From positions 62,680,713 to 62,744,712 of the forward strand of contig CM069871.1 in assembly GCA_036172665.1 (NCBI GenBank): a stretch of 64,000 bases of DNA, written 5' to 3'. The DNA is from Prosopocoilus inquinatus (taxonomy: Eukaryota > Arthropoda > Insecta > Coleoptera > Lucanidae). Below are positions 1 through 7,242 of the stretch, in pieces. Numbering within the stretch: position 1 is the first letter of the stretch; every line of letters begins with the position of its first letter. The notes below the pieces were generated by a model. The model did not search any database. It saw nothing but the letters and a program-made list of their open reading frames with translations, and was not told the origin of the DNA. The translations under genes and the position numbers were made by a program.

Positions 1-163
1 TTAAAATAAAGAAATTTTTCGCGGAATAGGGTGGAATAATTTTTTTCCTTCGGGGTATTCCATTTTCCACCGCGACTAAGTAAGAACAAGAAAGGAAAAT
101 AATTTTATAAGAAAAGCAAAAAAAAATTATAAATAAATAACATGCGTGTAATATGCAAAAGCT

Positions 164-169
164 TTTATT
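164..169 (-). other. Polyadenylation signal AATAAA of the first small gene
   Basis: An AATAAA hexamer on the minus strand begins about 15 bases after the TAA stop of the gene at 184-782. It is the nearest canonical signal and would give a very short 3' UTR. The call rests on position and the exact hexamer only. Confidence 0.5.
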
Positions 170-183
170 TGTTAAGCAACTGC

Positions 184-782
184 TTAATTTAAAAGTCCCA
201 AAATCCATTGAATTCCTCCAGCAACAAGTGAACAAATACCTCCGATTATCGGCAGCCCGCAGACTAATGATATCGGATAAAACACCCAACTCATAATGGT
301 GTATGTGATAAACGCAACACCAAGCATTATCACAAAAACTTGTAAGCTCCACAACCAGTCATTAAGGCTTCTGGTTAAAGAATTTCTAGGCGCCGAAACT
401 TCCCCATTGCTTTGTAGTCCGTATTCGGACACCAGAACTGTAACATACATATGTTCTTGCAGCACCTTAATATTAAGTGATTATTTTTTAAGACTTCTTA
501 ATGTTTAAAATATGTCATTATTTAAAAATGTGATATAAAAACATAACTGTAAATTAAAAAATAAATAAAGATAGGCAGAATTGGTACTCGCATTAAATTT
601 AGAGTACACTATATACACTAACTAATTTATAAAGCGTCTTCTTTTACTCGTGAAATGCTTTATAAACAAGTAAAATATTACTGACATCATAACACATATT
701 TTAAATAAAATAAATTTCATTCACCATCTGATTGAACGTAATGCAAACAGAGTGCCAGCAAAATCATGACGGTCTTGGACAT
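184..782 (-). CDS. Small secreted hydrophobic protein, two exons (family member 1)
   Basis: Unrecognised protein of 103 residues, assembled here from two exons. Exon 1 is 782-725: an ATG after AAGAAG encodes a signal peptide of about 19 residues (MSKTVMILLALC...) ending Tyr15-x(3)-Asp19. The intron is 724-438 (287 bp), with donor GTGAAT and acceptor ATGTTACAG. Exon 2 is 437-184 and ends in TAA. The phase-1 splice joins exon 1 to the long open frame, which has no ATG of its own at a sensible place. The mature part has a polar stretch (about 20-50, with Glu, Asn, Arg) and two hydrophobic segments (about 51-73 and 75-102) separated by Pro74; the second is Gly-rich. It would enter the secretory pathway and could sit in or act on membranes. 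Signal exon, intron phase, size and hydrophobic tail match the two genes downstream on the same strand. The acceptor is the least certain part; a nearer-consensus AG at 466-467 puts the frame into a stop. Confidence 0.62.
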
Positions 783-1164
783 CTTCTTAAATATGTTCAA
801 ACTTGCATAAAGCACCTCCTCAGAGAAACTGCCTCATATTTTCGGATAGTTATCTCCCCGAGTTATTTGCGTAAGATTACAATGGTATTTAAGGACAGCA
901 AAAATAAAAATGAAACGGCTATTTAGTTATGTATAATTATATTAGTTATCTTGCTTTTGTTCTTTGTGTAGACAGAATAAATAATAACTAATGAAGAAGC
1001 GGCAGCTGGTCAGGCAAATCCACACCAATTATTGCAACAAATTAATAACATTATAAATTCTTAAATTAGACGAATATGCACTGTGTTCAAAATTCAAAAC
1101 TTCATTTATTAGAGCTACGAAATCGTTCAGACTAACCATCCTTCAGCCTGTAAAATATTTTAAA
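783..1164. other. AT-rich intergenic stretch, no gene called
   Basis: This is the region upstream of the first small gene. I see no strong TATA box for that gene. A good polypyrimidine-AG (about 950-970, plus strand) precedes a short frame ending at about 1065, but that frame has a stop just after the AG and no start, so nothing is called. Confidence 0.4.
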
Positions 1165-1320
1165 AGTGAGGGTGGGTCACGATGAAGTGGAATTAATGTG
1201 GAACGGAACGTTTATTTGAAAACTTATCTTATCGGTTACTGTAGTTATGTTACTGCCAGTAACCAATAAGATCTCGAATAAACGCTCCATTTCGAATTAA
1301 TTTCACCCATTCTCATGGTT
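1165..1320. mobile_element. MITE-like imperfect palindrome, about 156 bp
   Basis: Two arms of roughly 50-55 bases are reverse complements of each other with several mismatches and one 5-base gap: left arm about 1187-1241, right arm about 1256-1307. The innermost part is a perfect 8-bp stem (GGTTACTG 1234-1241 with CAGTAACC 1257-1264) around a 15-base loop. Outer parts (GTGAGGGTGGGT on the left, GAGAATGGGTGAAA on the right, read inwards) also resemble each other but contain an insertion. No protein is encoded. The structure fits a fold-back or MITE-type DNA transposon remnant. No clear target-site duplication was seen, so the family and exact ends are uncertain. Confidence 0.55.
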
Positions 1321-1922
1321 TCTTGCCAAATTTGAAAGACAGATATTATTTTGTTAAAAGTCCTTTGGTTTCAAATTTTCCAAAATAATTATTCCATCTT
1401 TTGACTTGAAGTTAAAATAACCCAGCTTCAAAAAAGAATTACTAGTTTGCGGATACAGAATGAAAGCAGTATAAAAGGACGCAAAGATATAATTGAAGCG
1501 CGCGCCTCTTAATTTACAGATGTTCAAATTATGAAGATAACTGTTACCTTTTGCCTTTTGTTTCTGCTCTAACTTTTTGTTGACTAATTGAAGAAAGTTT
1601 GAATTAAATTGTTAACTTGCATGTGCTGAGATTATATTTAGTTAAACAAAATAAAACAAGGTAAAACATTTTTTAATTGTTGATAACCGTTCTCAAAGTC
1701 GAACATAAGAATATAATATGGTAAAGAACGTTTTTTGATTTACGTTTTCTTAACTAGTGTCTTTTTTCTGAATTAAAAAAGAATCGTATGTAACAGCCTT
1801 ATTAATTAATACTTATTTATCGGTTTCTTAACATACATGTTAGCGCCTAGGATCGACTTTGCGAATGGACATTAAGTATAACATTCAGCGAATTAATTTT
1901 ACAGAAAAAAAAATCTTAAACC
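1321..1922. other. AT-rich intergenic region between small genes 1 and 2
   Basis: Apart from the TATA/signal-peptide relic at 1470-1572, no open frame, RNA gene or repeat stands out. It lies downstream of gene 2 on the minus strand. No exact AATAAA was found close behind the gene 2 stop, so that 3' end is unresolved. Confidence 0.4.
1470..1572 (+). pseudogene. Possible gene-start relic: TATA box plus truncated signal peptide
   Basis: On the plus strand a TATAAAAG (1470-1477) is followed about 54 bases later by an ATG (1531). The ATG opens a 13-residue very hydrophobic peptide (MKITVTFCLLFLL) and then a TAA at 1570-1572. The peptide looks like the first two thirds of a signal peptide, as in the neighbouring small genes, but the frame stops and no splice donor or second exon follows. 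It may be a decayed copy in opposite orientation or a coincidence. Confidence 0.22.
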
Positions 1923-2371
1923 TTAACCGTATAAAAGAAAATACACAATATTAAACAAGAACTGAAATGTATGAGAAGATACAATCACTTCAATTATCAG
2001 ATGAACTACGCTCGAGATATCAATGCCAAAAAATAAGAAAACATAGCCTGCAGCAGACAATATCGTATAAGGTATTACGAGAAGATAAACATATACCAAG
2101 AATTTTTTAATTATCTCATCTATATCGATTCCTTTGGTTGAAGGCGGGTCCACCTGGATATCATTTTTGGACTGTAGACTTGCACCTACACAATTGACAG
2201 AAAAAAATTTGCTTCAAAATTTATTAAAAAAATTATAAAAAACAATAAATTATAGGGATAATATCAGGACCATTTCACATTACACAGTAAGAAACACTTA
2301 CCATCCACTTCAGTATAACTCAACATAATTGTTGTCAAAATAACTACACAAAGTAAAACTATTCTACACAT
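1923..2371 (-). CDS. Small secreted hydrophobic protein, two exons (family member 2)
   Basis: Unrecognised protein of 110 residues from two exons. Exon 1 is 2371-2302 (70 bases): ATG and a signal peptide of about 23 residues (MCRIVLLCVVILTT...) ending Tyr19-Thr20-x-x-Asp23. The intron is 2301-2186 (116 bp), with a perfect GTAAGT donor and a pyrimidine-rich acceptor ending TGTAG. Exon 2 is 2185-1923, phase 1, ending in TAA. The mature part has a polar, acidic stretch (about 25-47, with a Pro-Pro pair) and then an almost wholly hydrophobic tail (52-78, 80-92, 97-109). This is compatible with membrane insertion or an amphipathic membrane-active helix bundle. A TATA box stands 75-82 bases upstream of the ATG and a MITE lies just beyond it. 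Exon 1 length, intron phase and the Tyr-Thr-x-x-Asp positions are identical to gene 3. The splice sites are strong, so the model is fairly secure; the function is unknown. Confidence 0.72.
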
Positions 2372-2445
2372 TTTGATTAGTTGGTACGTTGTTACTGTGT
2401 TTGTGACGACTGTTTTCCACAAATTGGACAAGGCGTCTCCTCATT

Positions 2446-2453
2446 TATTTATA
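2446..2453 (-). promoter_or_regulatory. TATA box of small gene 2
   Basis: TATAAATA on the minus strand, 75 bases upstream of the gene 2 ATG. Transcription would start about 30 bases downstream, giving a 5' UTR of roughly 45-50 bases. No clear initiator was identified. Confidence 0.55.
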
Positions 2454-2483
2454 AGCAGAGTAAGTAGGGCGGTATTTTATATC

Positions 2484-2730
2484 TGTCGTCTCAGTGAATA
2501 AGTGGTTAAGTCGAAATTTGTTCAAAATGAGTTGAATGGCTTAGGAAAAGCGAAGAGGTGGTTTTTTCCGTAATATATTAATATATTCAGGCATGGTTTG
2601 AAAAAAGAGTCAATTGTGACATGTGTTTACTGATTTATTACAAAAATCCTTTTTTATACAACTTTCAGTTAAAAGTTGTGCTTTCAAAAGTAGCGAAATC
2701 TGACTTAACCACTTATTCACCGAGATGACA
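2484..2730. mobile_element. MITE-like element with 29-bp terminal inverted repeats
   Basis: The ends are inverted copies: TGTCGTCTCAGTGAATAAGT... from 2484 and, read from 2730 inward, TGTCATCTCGGTGAATAAGT.... They match at 27 of 29 bases and then diverge. The element is about 247 bp and non-coding. It is flanked on both sides by ATC (2481-2483 and 2731-2733), a possible 3-bp target duplication, though so short a match could be chance. It sits about 30 bp upstream of the TATA box of gene 2, so it is part of that gene's upstream region. Superfamily not identified. Confidence 0.65.
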
Positions 2731-3028
2731 ATCATTCGTTCTGAACAGATAGTCCTAATTAAAGAAGAATAACGAATTCTTTTAACAAATGGACAACGCA
2801 CTTTAAACAGTTGTGTTACAATACCCTTGAACGAAAAAACTCTGACCTTCAGTTTTTATAGTGAAGCTTGCCTTTTTGTTTGTTTTCTTGTGTGTTAAGA
2901 TCTAATCTAGTAAAGTCTCTGAATATTTACTTGTAGGTTTATTAGATTACTCGTAGTGATATATCACATATTTAAATAGTACACATATTTATTTGTTAAG
3001 CACCATATTTTCTATAAACATAATTACA
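2731..3028. other. Intergenic region between small genes 2 and 3, no gene called
   Basis: A lone minus-strand TATAAAAA occurs at 2853-2860. The only frame behind it runs into the MITE and has no signal peptide, so it may be a promoter relic. Nothing else is recognisable. Confidence 0.35.
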
Positions 3029-3047
3029 TTTATTAACCACATTTATT
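3029..3047 (-). other. Two AATAAA signals behind small gene 3
   Basis: Minus-strand AATAAA hexamers at 3042-3047 and 3029-3034 lie about 50-65 bases after the stop of gene 3. They are plausible polyadenylation signals for that gene. Confidence 0.5.
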
Positions 3048-3095
3048 TTTGTTTCTCTTCTCATCCAAAAAAATGAACATTATATTTGACAACAA

Positions 3096-3663
3096 TTAAA
3101 TAGTATTTATCCAGGCAATGATGTCTTCCAGAACGTCGTATACAAAAGAAATAACTGGCCATGTGCTAATACCCAAACTGCTAAGGATGCCCGTGATTAA
3201 ACCTAGAATTCCAGCGGGAATGGCCAAGATCGTCCTGAGTAAGAAGAGGAAAATATTGTCGCCCTCGAGTCTTTGCAAACTATTCACGGAACGAACTTGG
3301 ACAGAGCGGATTTCGTCACTTGGTATTAAATCCACACGAATAGCTAAAAAAATACTTTCCAATAATAAACATTTTATATCAAGAGGAGTCGGGTTGTCCT
3401 TAATACAAAATGTTTTAATTAATGACTTTTAATTGTCTAAGACAAATACATTTACTTTCACTGCGCAAGCGTCCAGTATTTCATACTATCTTGAATTTGA
3501 ATTTCTTAGGAGCGTTCCCAAATTTATTTACAAAAATGTATTTATTTATTTATACATATAAGTAAACCTATAAAATATTAAGAAAAAACTTACGGTCAGC
3601 GTAAGTGTAGCCCATGCAGACTACAATCGCAGCAACGAACAACCATAAACTGACTTGAGCCAT
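3096..3663 (-). CDS. Small secreted hydrophobic protein, two exons (family member 3)
   Basis: Unrecognised protein of 105 residues. Exon 1 is 3663-3594 (70 bases): ATG and a textbook signal peptide (MAQVSLWLFVAAIVVCMG...) ending Tyr19-Thr20-x-Ala22-Asp23, with likely cleavage after Ala22. The intron is 3593-3344 (250 bp), with a perfect GTAAGT donor and acceptor TATTTTTTTAG. Exon 2 is 3343-3096, phase 1, ending in TAA. The mature chain begins with a charged stretch (about 24-53, Arg, Asp, Glu) and continues as two hydrophobic segments: 54-82, rich in Ile, Leu and Gly, and 85-105, amphipathic and ending with a Trp and Ile. It is the best-defined gene of the three: TATA box, short leader, consensus splice sites and AATAAA are all present. 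It acts in or beyond the secretory pathway; whether it is a membrane protein, a peptide precursor or a defence peptide cannot be told from sequence alone. Confidence 0.75.
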
Positions 3664-3697
3664 TTTGGAATACCCTGCCCTATCAGCACACCACTTT

Positions 3698-3705
3698 TTT
3701 ATATA
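3698..3705 (-). promoter_or_regulatory. TATA box of small gene 3
   Basis: TATATAAA on the minus strand, 35-42 bases upstream of the gene 3 ATG. Transcription starting about 30 bases downstream would leave a leader of only about ten bases, so the real start may be slightly different. Confidence 0.55.
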
Positions 3706-4002
3706 GCAAAAGATTTCGAAATGCGTAGAAACAAAAATACGAAAATCACCTAGATTCCGAGTAGTTTTATGTGAAAATTATCAGAAATTCTTATTTACGC
3801 AACTCTGCAAGCACACAGATTTACGCGGTGTTTTAACTAAATTTACGTAGTGCAAATATAATAAAGATTAGAATTTAACACCCTGTTGTCTGAATGTCAT
3901 TCCTGGAAGTGAATCGCATTTTTAACACTCACTAATAGATAAAATATAAATTTCTCGAAACAATTAAAAGCTCTTTCGGGAAATTACAAAGGCTCCATTT
4001 TT

Positions 4003-4053
4003 TTTCTTAATTAAATTAAGGACGATGAATAGTAACTAAATTTAATTAAGAAA
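4003..4053. repeat. 15-bp perfect inverted repeat in AT-rich DNA
   Basis: TTTCTTAATTAAATT at 4003-4017 is the exact reverse complement of 4039-4053, with a 21-base spacer. It could be a small fold-back relic or a chance palindrome in AT-rich sequence. No other feature is attached. Confidence 0.4.
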
Positions 4054-4091
4054 GTTCAGTGCTTCAGAAACAAGTTAACTTCCATACAAGG

Positions 4092-4102
4092 GCGCATGCG
4101 CA
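4092..4102. promoter_or_regulatory. NRF-1/Ewg-like palindromic site
   Basis: GCGCATGCGCA matches 11 of the 12 positions of the known NRF-1 (Drosophila Ewg) site. It stands out in AT-rich DNA, but no promoter or gene start is visible next to it, so a regulatory role is only a suggestion. Confidence 0.2.
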
Positions 4103-4269
4103 TTAGCAAGTGTACATGAGCAACACTGTTCCGAACAGATTTAGAACTTCAATGGAAGAGACTGTCGGCGCTTGGTGAAACATTATAATAATAAAGTAAA
4201 ATAAAATAAAAACACTGGGTATTGTTTCGGTTAATACATTTAGTACCCAATGCACATTTCGGCTGTTAT

Positions 4270-4660
4270 GCCATCGTTACTAGCAGAAATCTTTAATTTC
4301 GAGAGAACTTCTAAATTCAACTAACAAGTTAATCAAAAATGTTATCTTTTGGTACCGATACGTTGATGATATTTTATGTCTCTGGTCAGGAACAGATAGA
4401 TAATTAGATCACTTTTTGGAAATCCTTAACAGTTTAAATTCACAAATCCAGTTTACACTCGAAAAAGAAGTTCATTTATTTCTTAGATCTTACCATTACA
4501 AAAATTAACAGTTCTTTAGACTTCAGTATACTATATAGAAAACCAACTCAGACAGACACAGTAATTCACAATAATTCGTCACACCCATTCAATATTAAAT
4601 GAGCGGCTTTCAATTCAATGATTTATAAACCATTACATATTACATATCCCAATGAGTAAA
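4270..4660 (+). pseudogene. Reverse transcriptase fragment (Penelope type), broken
   Basis: This covers the part of the RT domain around the catalytic Tyr-Val-Asp-Asp (4359-4370), preceded by Leu-Leu-Ala-Glu-Ile-Phe and followed by a segment with Tyr-Arg-Lys-Pro-Thr. An in-frame TAA follows the catalytic loop by about ten codons. There is a frameshift near 4475 and another TGA near 4600. Before decay it copied the element's RNA into DNA. It cannot make a functional enzyme now. Confidence 0.75.
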
Positions 4661-4688
4661 ACGAACTTTGAGAAAGAATTGAATATAA

Positions 4689-5323
4689 TTGAACCCAATA
4701 GCTTTCAACAACAATATCTCACTAATTGACAAAATCATCAAACGAACAAAAATTTCTATAGCTAGAAAACAAATATTTCACTACACTGAAGAAAAGAATA
4801 ACAAAAAATGGATCAAATTACCTTATCAAGGTAGTGTCAGTTTAAAAATCAACAATTTGGCTAAGAAAATAGGTTACAGAACTGCATTCTACAATAAATC
4901 AACACACTCAAATCATCCCTTGTAAACAACAAATTAAAACTGGATAAGTACAAAAAGTTAGGGATTTATAAACTGAAATGTTCGAACTGTAATAAATGTT
5001 ACATAGGGCAAACAGGAAGGAATTTTAAACTACGGTTTGATGAACACATGAGATTACACAGCCAGATTAAACTACGGTAATTCAACATTCGCTAATCATT
5101 TGCTGAATTGTGATCACACCACCTCTTTAGATAATCTAGAAACTTTATTTGTTGAGAACAAAAGTTATAAAATGAACTTGTTATAATCCATATTTATTTA
5201 CAAAAAAATTACCGAGAACCCAGATAATCTGACCAAATAGATCTGTCAAATACACCCCTAGTTAACAAGAACCTAGTTCCTAAGATCCTTCGCAGTAATA
5301 GTGCCCATAAAAATTTATTGTAA
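4689..5323 (+). pseudogene. Linker and GIY-YIG endonuclease domain (Penelope type), broken
   Basis: The frame to 4923 carries the linker (Leu-Pro-Tyr-Gln-Gly, 'AFYNKS'). A stop separates it from the nuclease frame. That frame shows Gly-Ile-Tyr at 4961-4969, a Cys-x-x-Cys pair, Tyr-Ile-Gly at 5000-5008, then Thr-Gly-Arg and a Glu-His pair near 5042: the usual GIY-YIG order and spacing. A one-base shift at about 5069 moves the reading to 'NYGNSTFANHLL'. Further stops interrupt it before the C-terminus at about 5323. The domain nicked target DNA during insertion in the intact element. Confidence 0.78.
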
Positions 5324-5350
5324 ATACTTATTAGTTTACGCGAAATATAT

Positions 5351-5458
5351 TCGCACGAGCACTCGCACGAGCACTCGCACGAGCACTCGCACGAGCACTC
5401 GCACGAACATTCGCACGAGCACTTGCACGAACATTTGCACGAGCACTCGCACGAACAT
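5351..5458 (+). repeat. Minisatellite of GCACGA/GCACTC 12-mers at the array edge
   Basis: About nine imperfect 12-bp copies (GCACGAGCACTC and variants with AACATT and ACTTGC). The repeat and its variant order resemble the minisatellite block inside the composite satellite units (for example 11126-11409), so the edge block is probably homologous to them. It lacks their fold-back leader and their trailing monomer sequence. Confidence 0.8.
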
Positions 5459-5597
5459 GCGGTAACGGTAACAGTAACGGTAGCGGTAACGGTAACGGTA
5501 TCGGTAACGGTAACGGTAACGGTAACGGTAACGGTAACGGTAACGGTAACGGTAATGGTAACGGTAACTGTAACGGTAACGGTAACGGTAGCAGTAA
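5459..5597 (+). repeat. GGTAAC hexamer microsatellite
   Basis: Roughly 22 copies of GGTAAC with single-base drift (for example AGTAAC, GGTAGC, GGTATC). It begins immediately after the GCACGA block and is seen nowhere else in the window. It is not the arthropod telomere repeat TTAGG. Confidence 0.85.
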
Positions 5598-5635
5598 CAG
5601 GAACAGGAGCAGAAACAGGAACAGGAACAGGAACA
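5595..5635 (+). repeat. AACAGG hexamer microsatellite
   Basis: About six copies of ACAGGA, some with GAGCAG or AGAAAC drift, fused directly to the GGTAAC run. The shared AAC core suggests that one hexamer grew out of the other. Confidence 0.75.
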
Positions 5636-5672
5636 ACAATAACAACAACAATAATAATAACAATAATAATAA
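5634..5672 (+). repeat. AAC/AAT trinucleotide microsatellite
   Basis: About twelve AAC or AAT triplets bridge the AACAGG run to the first, truncated satellite monomer. The join shares AAAC with the monomer (AAACATTTCC against AAACGTTTCC), a possible microhomology junction. Confidence 0.75.
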
Positions 5673-6994
5673 AACATTTCCCTCTCAGGAGAATGACGTC
5701 CTCCACTGGTCATCCAACGGAGAAAACAGCATCTTTCTATCTCTCTCCGTCTATGAGTAATCGCGATTTTTCTGAAAAAAATTGGCGGAGGCGCCGGATA
5801 TGAATTTAAACAAGCAATATCTCCGGAACGGTTGGAGTTAGGAAGATGCGGTTTTCACTGCTGCGTAGCAATCGGCAACCTGCATAATACAGATGCAGTT
5901 TCGACCTTCACACTCGACAGGACAAGAAGTTTTCGCTTTGGAAAAATTGCTATTTGTGGGGGAATCAAACGTTTCCCTCTCAGGAGAATGACGTTCTACA
6001 CTGGCCGTCCAACGGAGAAAACAGCATCTTTCTATCTCTCTCCGTCTATGAGTAATCGCGATTTCTCTGAAAAAAATTGGCGGAGGCGCCGGGTATGAAT
6101 TTAAACAAGCAATATCTCCGGAACGATTGGAGTTGGGAAGATGCGGTTTTCACTGCTGCGTAGCATTCGGCAAGCTGCATAATACAGATGCAGTTTCGAC
6201 CTTCACACTCGATAGGAAAAGAAGTTTTCGCTTTGGATAAATTGCTGTTTGTGGGGGAATTAAACGTTTCCCTCTCAGGAGAATGACGTTCTCCACTGGT
6301 CATCCAACGGAGGAAACAGCATCGTTCCATCTCTCTCCGTCTCTGAGTAATCGCGATTTTTCTGAAAAAAATTGGCGGAGGCGCCGGGTATGAATTTAAA
6401 CAAGCAATATCTCCGGAACGGTTGGAGTTGGGAAGATGCGGTTTTCACTGCTGCGTAGCATTCGGCCAGCTGCATAATACAGATGCAGTTTCGACCTTCA
6501 CACTCGATTGGAAAAGAAGTTTTCGCTTTGGAAAAATTGCTGTTTTTGGGGGAATTAAACGTTTCCCTCTCAGGGGAATGACGTTCTCCACTGGTCATCC
6601 AACGGAGAAAACAGCATCGTTCCATCTCTCTCTGTCTCTGAGTAATCGCGATTTTTCTGAAAGAAATTGGCGGAGGCGCCGGGTATGAATTTAAACAAGC
6701 ATTATCTCCGGAACGGTTGGAGTTAGGAAGATGCGGTTTTCACTGCTGCGTAGCATTCGGCCAGCTGCATAATATAGATGCAGTTTCGACCTTCACACTC
6801 GATTGGAAAAGAAGTTTTCGCTTTGGAAAAATTGCTGTTTGTGGGGGAATTAAACGTTTCCCTCTCAGGGGAATGACGTTCTCCACTGGTCATCCAACGG
6901 AGGAAACAGCATCGTTCCATCTCTCTCCGTCTCTGAGTAAACGCGATTTTTCTGAAAGAAATTGGCGGAGGCGCCGGGTATGAATTTAAACAAG
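5669..6994 (+). repeat. Monomer block 1 (truncated unit plus four monomers), divergent edge
   Basis: The first unit is cut at AAACATTTCC. The monomer at 5832 carries private changes (AATCGGCAACC, GGACAAGAAG, GCTATTTG, CTACACTGGCCG), and that at 6127 also differs (GATTGGAGTT, CGGCAAGC, GGATAAATTG). Those at 6422 and 6717 are close to the consensus. Higher divergence at the outer edge is what satellite homogenisation models expect. Confidence 0.9.
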
Positions 6995-7242
6995 ATATTG
7001 CTTGTTTAAATTTTTGCACGAGCACTCGCACGAGCACTCGTACGAGCATTCGCACGAGAACTCGCACGAGCACTCACACGAACATTCGCACGAGCACTTG
7101 CACGAACATTCTCACGAGCACTTGCACGAACACCCGCACGAGCACTCGCACGAGCACTCGCATGAGCACTCGCACGAGCAATCGCATGAACATTCGCACG
7201 AGCACTCGCACGAGCACGAGCACTGGCACAAACATTCGCACG
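6995..7242 (+). repeat. Composite insert 1 (480-bp unit class)
   Basis: 248 bp (fold-back leader plus 12-bp minisatellite) replace 63 bp of the monomer. This is the short class, lacking three 12-mers relative to the 284-bp insert. It contains CACCCGCACG and is followed by the TTTCGACCTTC type of monomer tail. Confidence 0.92.

Larger units (their letters stand above)
3706..4239. other. AT-rich spacer without a gene
   Basis: No open frame with a sensible start or protein-like composition was seen on either strand. The stretch separates the gene cluster from the retroelement relic and holds the hairpin at 4003-4053 and the palindrome at 4092-4102. Confidence 0.4.
4240..5323 (+). mobile_element. 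Penelope-like retroelement, decayed 3' part
   Basis: Conceptual translation across several frames gives the C-terminal half of a Penelope-like polyprotein in the right order. The parts are the RT 'LLAEIF' segment (about 4270), Phe-Trp-Tyr-Arg-Tyr-Val-Asp-Asp (4347-4370), the segment after the catalytic loop with 'YRKPTQTDT', a linker containing 'LPYQG', and a GIY-YIG nuclease domain. The last part ends near 5323 ('DLSNTPLVNKNL' and then a stop). RT plus C-terminal GIY-YIG is diagnostic of the canonical endonuclease-bearing class. At least three frameshifts and several in-frame stops make it a fossil. The 5' half of the element is missing. Its 3' end lies only about 28 bases from the repeat stack that opens the satellite array. 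Confidence 0.82.

Noticed and set aside
732..926. 64-codon plus-strand frame and other frames antisense to the small genes (296-508, 3118-3432)
   Set aside because: They run antisense to exons with strong signal-peptide and splice evidence and show no features of their own.
2610..2801. 63-codon minus-strand frame
   Set aside because: It lacks an ATG at its start, overlaps the right arm and interior of the MITE and has no protein-like features. The nearby TATA box alone is not enough.
4240..5350. Hammerhead ribozyme linked to the Penelope-like element
   Set aside because: Such ribozymes are known in this element class, but no CTGATGA core was found on either strand here.
5459..5597. Telomere repeat
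   Set aside because: The hexamer is GGTAAC, not TTAGG, TTAGGG or a close variant in phase. It is a short interior run.
5209..5803. Low-complexity frames over the edge repeats (Thr-Val, Tyr-Arg, Leu-Pro runs)
   Set aside because: Direct translation of the GGTAAC and GCACGA microsatellites in several frames; no gene signals.
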